In this document: positions 6,190-10,673 of the stretch, in pieces
How the letters are laid out: every line of letters starts with the position of its first letter
Position numbering within the stretch: the stretch's first letter is position 1
Assembly: GCA_009733575.1 (NCBI GenBank)
Contig: ML769418.1
Span: forward strand, 339,096 to 349,768
DNA length: 10,673 nt
From: Gymnopus androsaceus JB14
Lineage: Eukaryota > Basidiomycota > Agaricomycetes > Agaricales > Omphalotaceae
Direction: 5' to 3'
Notes under the pieces: generated by a model
The model's input: only the letters and a program-made list of their open reading frames with translations
Database searches by the model: none
What the model was told of the DNA's origin: nothing
Position numbers and translations under genes: made by a program

Positions 6190-7425
6190 CCTAGCAGCAT
6201 CTGGTGTTTACCCATATGACTAAGTTACATCCGGTGTTTTACCAACCACACTGCCCACACCGCTTACTTTCAATTGGTCAATTGAACCAACAAGGCTGTT
6301 ATACAGTTATAAATGAGGATAGAACTCAGATTCGTACAAAGTGTGATTGTAAGATCATAATGACCTGTAATCCTGATTTTATCAGTGATAGCCTTCATTG
6401 GCTCCGCTCAGATATATTAAATCCAGAGTGTGAAATGGTCTCAATGACTTCAATAGATTACAACACATGGCATAACCATTTTGGTCATCCTGGAAATGAT
6501 GTTTTATGCAATGCTCCTAAGCATGTACAAGGTCTTCCTAAGCAAATACCTATTCCCACTGAGAAAATTCCATGTAAAGGTTGCACTCTTGGCAAAGCCC
6601 TGCAGCAATCTTACCCCCTTTCAAACAAGCAAGCAGAACACATCCTAGATCTCATTCACATGAATCTAAATGAATTACCAACTTTATTGTATCATAAATT
6701 TAAATATATGATTACATTGTTGGATGAATGTTCTTCATACGCTGTTTCAATCAAACTGCATTGAAAATCTGATGCATTTCAAGCCTTTAAAGATTATAAA
6801 TCTTGGGCTGAAAAGCAAACTGGTCATAAGATCAAGAAGATACACATAGATTGAGGGGGAGAACTTCTAAACAAAATCATGGAAATATTTCTCAAGGTTG
6901 AAGGTATTGAGGTCCAGAAATCTGAACCTCACATTCATCAACAAAATGGTCATGCGGAATGCATCAATCACACCCTTATGGACAAATCGGAATCAATGCA
7001 GCATCACACCTGCTGTCTGGAGTCCTGGTGGGAATTTTCATATTCCACTGCGATACATGTGTATAATTGCACACCAATGCGTTGATTGAACTGGAAGACT
7101 CCAACTGAGATCTTCACTTGGAAGAAACCAGATGTTTCTTATTTTAGAACATTCGGGTCTGGTGCTTACATTTTATCCCTAAAGGACAACATAAAAATAA
7201 ACAATCTGCACACTCAAAGGTGATGATTTTCATTGGATATGACCAAGGAAGCAAAGGATATATATTCATGCAAAACACCAACACCATTTACACTGGTGCA
7301 CAGGCTACTTTTTATGAAACTTGGTTCCCACATTGTAGATCTGAATCTGGAGAAGGAGAAAAACCTGACAAACCTGTCTGGTCTAACCCTTATGATAAAT
7401 CCGACTCTTCACAACCTCAGATGAT
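6190..7425 (+). pseudogene. pol: Integrase of element A (copia type), broken
   Basis: Integrase would insert the cDNA into the chromosome. Protein similarity resumes with FYQPHCPHRLLSIGQLNQQG, the end of the protease/pre-integrase linker. The zinc-binding motif follows: WHNHFGHPG (about 6466-6492) and PCKGCTLGK (Cys codons near 6573 and 6582). In the DDE core the first acidic position is Asn (codon 6663-6665, in IHMNL), the second Asp is present in HID (6849-6851) before GGE, and the Glu is present in NGHAECIN (6957-6959). TGA stops occur at 6762-6764, 6852-6854 and 7083-7085. Near 7200-7220 the frame shifts by one, after which FIGYDQGSKGY and QATFYETWFP match the integrase C-terminal region. 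Dead through both stops and the lost catalytic Asp. Confidence 0.93.
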
Positions 7426-8088
7426 GATGCAGACACACCACCTGATGATCTCAATCTCTTTGATCCAGATCAAATACCATTTTTGACACGAGATGAGAAT
7501 GCAAATCATCCACCAGATCTGCCTGGTGAATTTGACAACAATGATTCTTCTGATAAATGCCACCCACCTCATCAACCATCTCAGTCTCCATCAATAAGTC
7601 CACCTCCACAGGATAATTGTTGTCTAACCACACCTCCTCGTCCTGACCCTTTTAGTCATAGACCTGAGGATGTTGCGGAATGGAAGTGTCAAAATCCTGT
7701 AAGAGAACATAGACCCCCTACCCAAGCTGGCATGGTTCCTACTCCTGGAACTAGTGCCGGATGGCGACGCCAAACGGCTCGCAATGTTCCTTTACCATTA
7801 AATGATCCCGCACAGCCTCAGGCTGGTCCTTCAAACAAACCACGCTCTCCTAGTCCTGATTCGGACGAAGATGAGCCTATATCAACATCAAATGATGATG
7901 ACACGGAACCTGAATCTGAAGCAGATATCATATCAATGATTAAGGAAGGGGGAGTAAAATTATAAAACTTCTTGCTCACTCATTTGATTCCCTATTCAAG
8001 CTCCCTTGCCGAGTTTGACATTCAAAATTACTTGAATAATTTCCCTGACTCATGGTCACAATGATCAGATTACCAAAATGCTGGTAAT
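7414..8088 (+). pseudogene. pol: Linker between integrase and reverse transcriptase
   Basis: After a frame change near 7415-7425 the first frame carries an acidic then proline- and serine-rich segment (PPDDLNLFDPDQIP; HPPHQPSQSPSISPPP; SPSPDSDEDEP). Such low-complexity linkers between integrase and reverse transcriptase are usual in copia polyproteins and are poorly conserved in sequence. The frame is open from 7483 to a TAA at 7963-7965; a TGA follows at 8062-8064. No enzymatic motif is expected or seen. Confidence 0.75.
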
Positions 8089-8961
8089 AGTCAGGAAGAA
8101 ATCAAAAAATGGGATCAAGCTTGCACAGATGAACTTGATGGATTAAAACAATGGAACATTCTTGAGGTTGTCAAATTACCTCCTGGTTGTAAACCTATTA
8201 AATGTCAATGGGTTTTTAACAAGAAGAGAGATGGTCCATACAAAGCCTGACTTGTCTTTAAAGGATTTTCACAAGTTCAAGGGGTAGACTATAACAAGTT
8301 GTTTTTGAAACATGTATAACACTCCTAGCTTTAGCTGCTTTAGAAGACTGGGAATCTAGGCTCTTGATGTCAAACAGGCTTATCTTTATGGCAAGCTAGA
8401 TGAAGAAATCTACATGGAACAACCCAAAGGCTTTGTTAAGGACAAAACAAAGGTTTGGAGGTTACACCAAGTGCTTTATGGTCTGTAACAGTCAGGCTTA
8501 TCCTGGTAGAAAGAGTGCACTGCCTCTATGGGAAAACTAGGATTTAAGTGCTGTAATTCAGATGCCAGTGTATACGTCTTCAAAGATAAAGGCAAAACTG
8601 TAATTGTCATTGTATATGTTGATGATGCATTGTTCATGGGTTCTGATAAAGACTTAGTCCTAAAGAAGAAAAAGGAATTATGAAAATATGGGACTGCCGT
8701 GATCTAGGTGAACCAAAAGAGTTCCTTGGCATGCGCATAGCTCGTGATCGCAAAAAACAAAAATTGATTCTTGACCAAAGGGATTACCTTATCCAGATCA
8801 TTTGCCAATTTTGCATGGATAAATTGAAAGAAACTCACATCCCATTACCTTCTTCTTGGACACCATCTGCAAACAATGCTCATGTAGACCCTCAACTGCG
8901 ACGCCAGTACCAAAGCATTATAGGATCATTATTGTACCTCATGTTAGGAACACGTCCTGAT
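8089..8961 (+). pseudogene. pol: Reverse transcriptase of element A (RVT_2), broken
   Basis: The enzyme would copy element RNA to DNA in the particle. The RVT_2 domain starts near KKWDQACTDELDGL and passes CQWVFNKKRDG, then KAxLVFKGFSQVQGVDY, where x is a TGA (8248-8250) in place of the conserved Arg. A short deletion and frame changes lie near 8300-8320 and 8350. The next blocks are LDVKQAYLYGKLDEEIYMEQP (Asp codon 8366-8368) and IVYVDDALF, whose catalytic YVDD is at 8615-8626. TAA at 8486-8488 and TAG at 8507-8509 interrupt LYGLxQSG. A final frame change near 8660-8680 leads into CRDLGEPKEFLGMRI and GSLLYLMLGTRPD, where the hAT-type element is inserted. Catalytic residues survive but the frame does not. 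Confidence 0.94.
8954..8961 (+). repeat. Left target-site duplication of the hAT-type MITE
   Basis: GTCCTGAT here is repeated exactly at 9338-9345 on the other side of the 376-bp insertion. An exact 8-bp duplication is the signature of hAT transposition. Confidence 0.95.
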
Positions 8962-9337
8962 TAGGGATCCGCACCACACTGTATACGGTTACGGCCATAC
9001 AAAAACAGCCATAAAATTTGCCAAATTTGCCCGTTACAGTATGGTATACGGTATGGCTTCTGGCACCCATATACTGTAAAAATATGGTATACGGCACATC
9101 AGATTGCAAGCTGTAGGGTCCTGGCTAATATATATAATGCAAAAACCATTGATTTGACCACTTTGGGACCCTCCTGCATATAGCTAACTGCCGAATTATG
9201 GCTGTACAGGGTACCCGTACAACAACCATATAAATACGGCCATAAAAAGTGTCCATGGACACCCTTTATGGTACGGTTACAGGTACCCATATAACCGTAC
9301 CGTAAGCCGTAACTTATGGTTACGGTGCGGATCCCTA
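8962..9337. mobile_element. 376-bp hAT-type MITE
   Basis: The ends TAGGGATCCGCACC and GGTGCGGATCCCTA are perfect 14-bp inverted repeats, flanked by the exact 8-bp duplication GTCCTGAT (8954-8961 and 9338-9345). Removing the element and one duplication restores the copia reading frame from GTRPD to SLTVIKLSQ, so the excised site is precise. Subterminal regions are full of TACGG, GTATACGG and GGTTACGG words in both orientations, as expected for transposase-binding repeats. There is no transposase; mobility would have depended on an autonomous hAT elsewhere. Confidence 0.95.
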
Positions 9338-9345
9338 GTCCTGAT
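9338..9345 (+). repeat. Right target-site duplication of the hAT-type MITE
   Basis: This is the exact second copy of GTCCTGAT, in the codons for PD of the interrupted TRPD-I motif. Element plus one duplication is 384 bases, a multiple of three. Confidence 0.95.
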
Positions 9346-10048
9346 ATCACTTTGACAGTTATCAAATTAAGTCAATACTCTGCAAATCCAAGTAAAGACC
9401 ATTATGCCAAATCATTTCATATCCTACGCTATCTTTTGTATACCAGGAATTATGAACTTGTGTTTGACAGTCTTTTGGATGCTGGTTTTTTAGCCTATTG
9501 CAACTCTGACTGGGCATCTGATCCTGATGATCAAAAATCCCATACCAGGATGATCATCCAATTAGCGAATGGTCCAATATCTTGGGTTTCCCATAAACGG
9601 AAGACCATTGTGCTTTCTTCCACTGAGGCCAAATATATGGCACTGTCTGACTCATGTTAACAACTCATGTGGCTCCAATCTCTATTTAATGAGATTGGAA
9701 TTTCAATTCAATCTTTACCATTACTGGGCAACAATCAAGGTTCCATCTTTCTTGTTCAAATACAATTCAAGAGAGAAGAACCAAGCAAATTGATATACGC
9801 TTCCATTACATTTGGGAAAGAGTTGAACCAAATAACTGTTTTACGTTCACACTGAAGATAACATTGCAGATATTCTAACAAAAAATCTTGCACTCATTAA
9901 ATTCACAAAGTTTAAGGATCTTTTGGGAATTAACTTTGAAGAAAACAAACCTTTCAGGAAATTAATGTTCCACAAAGTACATACCCCTGATCCAGGAACT
10001 TTAGATGACCAGGTGGCGAAATTGTTGAGCTCCTCAAGCTCAAAGTAG
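9346..10048 (+). pseudogene. pol: RNase H and C-terminus of element A pol, broken
   Basis: RNase H would remove template RNA during reverse transcription. The frame resumes with VIKLSQYSANPSKDHYAK, the conserved connection region, then CNSDWASDPDD (catalytic Asp 9508-9510) and LSSTEAKYMAL (catalytic Glu 9625-9627). In GNNQGS the third conserved Asp of the copia DNQ motif is Asn (AAC, 9730-9732). TAA at 9658-9660 interrupts DSCxQLMWLQSL. A frame change near 9755-9765 leads to RRTKQIDIRFHYI, and another near 9845 to HTEDNIADILTKNLAL, the usual copia C-terminus. The last frame ends LSSSSSK with TAG at 10046-10048. Confidence 0.92.
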
Positions 10049-10370
10049 CAAGAACATGTAGCAGGTAACATCACCAAAGGCCAAGCTCATGTTTGGTCTT
10101 GGATCCAGCTTCCGCAAACTACTTCTATGTTCTTGGACTTCATGTTCCTTCAACATAGAGTTATGGTAGCAAAGCACAGAAGTCTCTATCCTCAACTATC
10201 TAATAGTTGCATGTGCCTTTAATGGCTTCGGATTTGATAGCAGGACTGGCTTTTGCTACATATTCAGTCAATTTGGCCTTAGAGCTTCTGTTGCCCTTCT
10301 TACATAGATTTTCTTTTCTTTTCATCTAAAGATCCCTTAAACCTTATCCCTGCCAATCCATTGATCTCAG
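10049..10370 (+). other. 3' untranslated stretch of element A
   Basis: About 320 bases lie between the pol stop and the polypurine tract. No open frame or recognisable motif is seen; the length is compatible with a copia 3' untranslated region. Confidence 0.6.
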
Positions 10371-10380
10371 CAAGGGGGAG
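10371..10380 (+). promoter_or_regulatory. Polypurine tract of element A
   Basis: CAAGGGGGAG directly precedes the 3' LTR start TGTTGAAAG. The purine run is the RNase H-resistant primer for plus-strand DNA synthesis, and its position fixes the LTR boundary. Confidence 0.85.
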
Positions 10381-10529
10381 TGTTGAAAGATATGCTCACA
10401 ATCATGGACACATGATCAGGTACTTTGTACCATGATATTCAACATTGGCTTACCAATCACCAAAATCACATTCCTATATATTGATATCATTTGATTAATG
10501 TTATTCGCTAGTTACATACATGTGATTAT
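10381..10529 (+). mobile_element. 3' LTR of element A, first 149 bp, interrupted
   Basis: It matches 1799-1932 plus 2637-2651 with three substitutions and no indel. It keeps the intact TG start and shows the empty site of the mariner-like insertion (GTTACATACATG at 10511-10522). It breaks off after GATTAT, where the LTR of element B begins; the remaining ~293 bases would lie beyond the window. Confidence 0.93.
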
Positions 10530-10673
10530 TGTTGGAATATCAAAGGTAAGTATATTCTATCGATCTATACATGGAACGCTTTCTTGTAGTCTCCACTTGT
10601 TTGTATCACCATCCCATGCACTCCACTGTTATCGTCTCGCAGACTCCACTCAGTCTCTCGCCGTATCCACTTG
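10530..10673 (+). mobile_element. LTR of a second element B copy, + strand, partial
   Basis: It starts TGTTGGAATATC and is the same sequence as the reverse complement of 686-829, with 6 differences in 144 bases. It sits inside the 3' LTR of element A, so it inserted later than element A. The last five bases before it, ATTAT (10525-10529), should be its target duplication. Whether it is a solo LTR or a full element cannot be seen. Confidence 0.9.

Larger units (their letters stand above)
1799..10529 (+). mobile_element. Element A: decayed Ty1/copia LTR retrotransposon
   Basis: Both LTRs, a primer-binding site, a polypurine tract, and gag, protease, integrase, reverse transcriptase and RNase H in that order identify a Ty1/copia (Pseudoviridae-type) element. 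Integrase before reverse transcriptase separates it from gypsy. The 5' LTR without its insertion would be 442 bp (134 + 308). The target flank on the left is ACTGG (1794-1798); its partner is lost because the 3' LTR is interrupted at 10529. Three DNA elements are nested inside. Numerous stops, at least eight frame changes and lost catalytic aspartates make it non-autonomous. Confidence 0.95.

Noticed and set aside
9099..9365. 88-codon minus-strand frame
   Set aside because: It lies almost wholly within the hAT-type MITE, whose composition of TACGG words keeps frames open by chance.
467..10673. The two element B LTRs as the two ends of one element
   Set aside because: They are in opposite orientation, and LTRs of one element must be direct repeats.

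Overview
This is a eukaryotic window made almost entirely of nested transposable elements. I see no intact host gene, no RNA gene and no CRISPR array. A fungus, probably a basidiomycete, is my best guess. The reasons are an AT-rich background, Ty1/copia gag-pol of a style I associate with fungi, abundant non-autonomous DNA transposons, CCCTAA-type (TTAGGG) telomere-like repeats, and many C-to-T style stop codons. The species cannot be read from the sequence.

Backbone: one decayed Ty1/copia LTR retrotransposon (here 'element A') on the + strand runs from 1799 to at least 10529. Its order is 5' LTR (1799-2944, split by an insertion), a half-tRNA type primer-binding site (2945-2957), a long leader (2958-3705), gag (from 3706), protease, integrase, a proline-rich linker, reverse transcriptase and RNase H (ending 10048), a 3' untranslated stretch, the polypurine tract (10371-10380), and a 3' LTR (from 10381) broken at 10529. 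PR-IN-RT-RH is the copia order. The coding region carries many stops, frameshifts and lost catalytic residues, so it is dead.

Insertions in element A: (1) a 702-bp Tc1/mariner-like non-autonomous element in the 5' LTR (1933-2634), with a TA duplication and an empty-site reference in the 3' LTR; (2) a roughly 890-bp long-TIR element between protease and integrase (about 5298-6189), holding telomere-like arrays, two copies of an 85-bp unit and a perfect 38-bp-arm palindrome; (3) a 376-bp hAT-type MITE in the reverse transcriptase/RNase H region (8962-9337) with a perfect 8-bp target duplication; (4) a second LTR retrotransposon family ('element B') whose LTR enters the 3' LTR of element A at 10530 and runs off the window.

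Left flank: another member of family B lies on the - strand. Its 5' LTR is 467-829, its primer-binding site 454-466, and the start of its first open reading frame occupies 1-407. Between it and element A (830-1798) is AT-rich sequence with an ACTAGT-rich palindromic repeat (1083-1349) and a partial inverted copy of it (1677-1776).

Nothing here works as an operon or pathway. The genes belong to retrotransposon polyproteins, and the interest lies in insertion order, decay pattern and the unusual non-autonomous elements.
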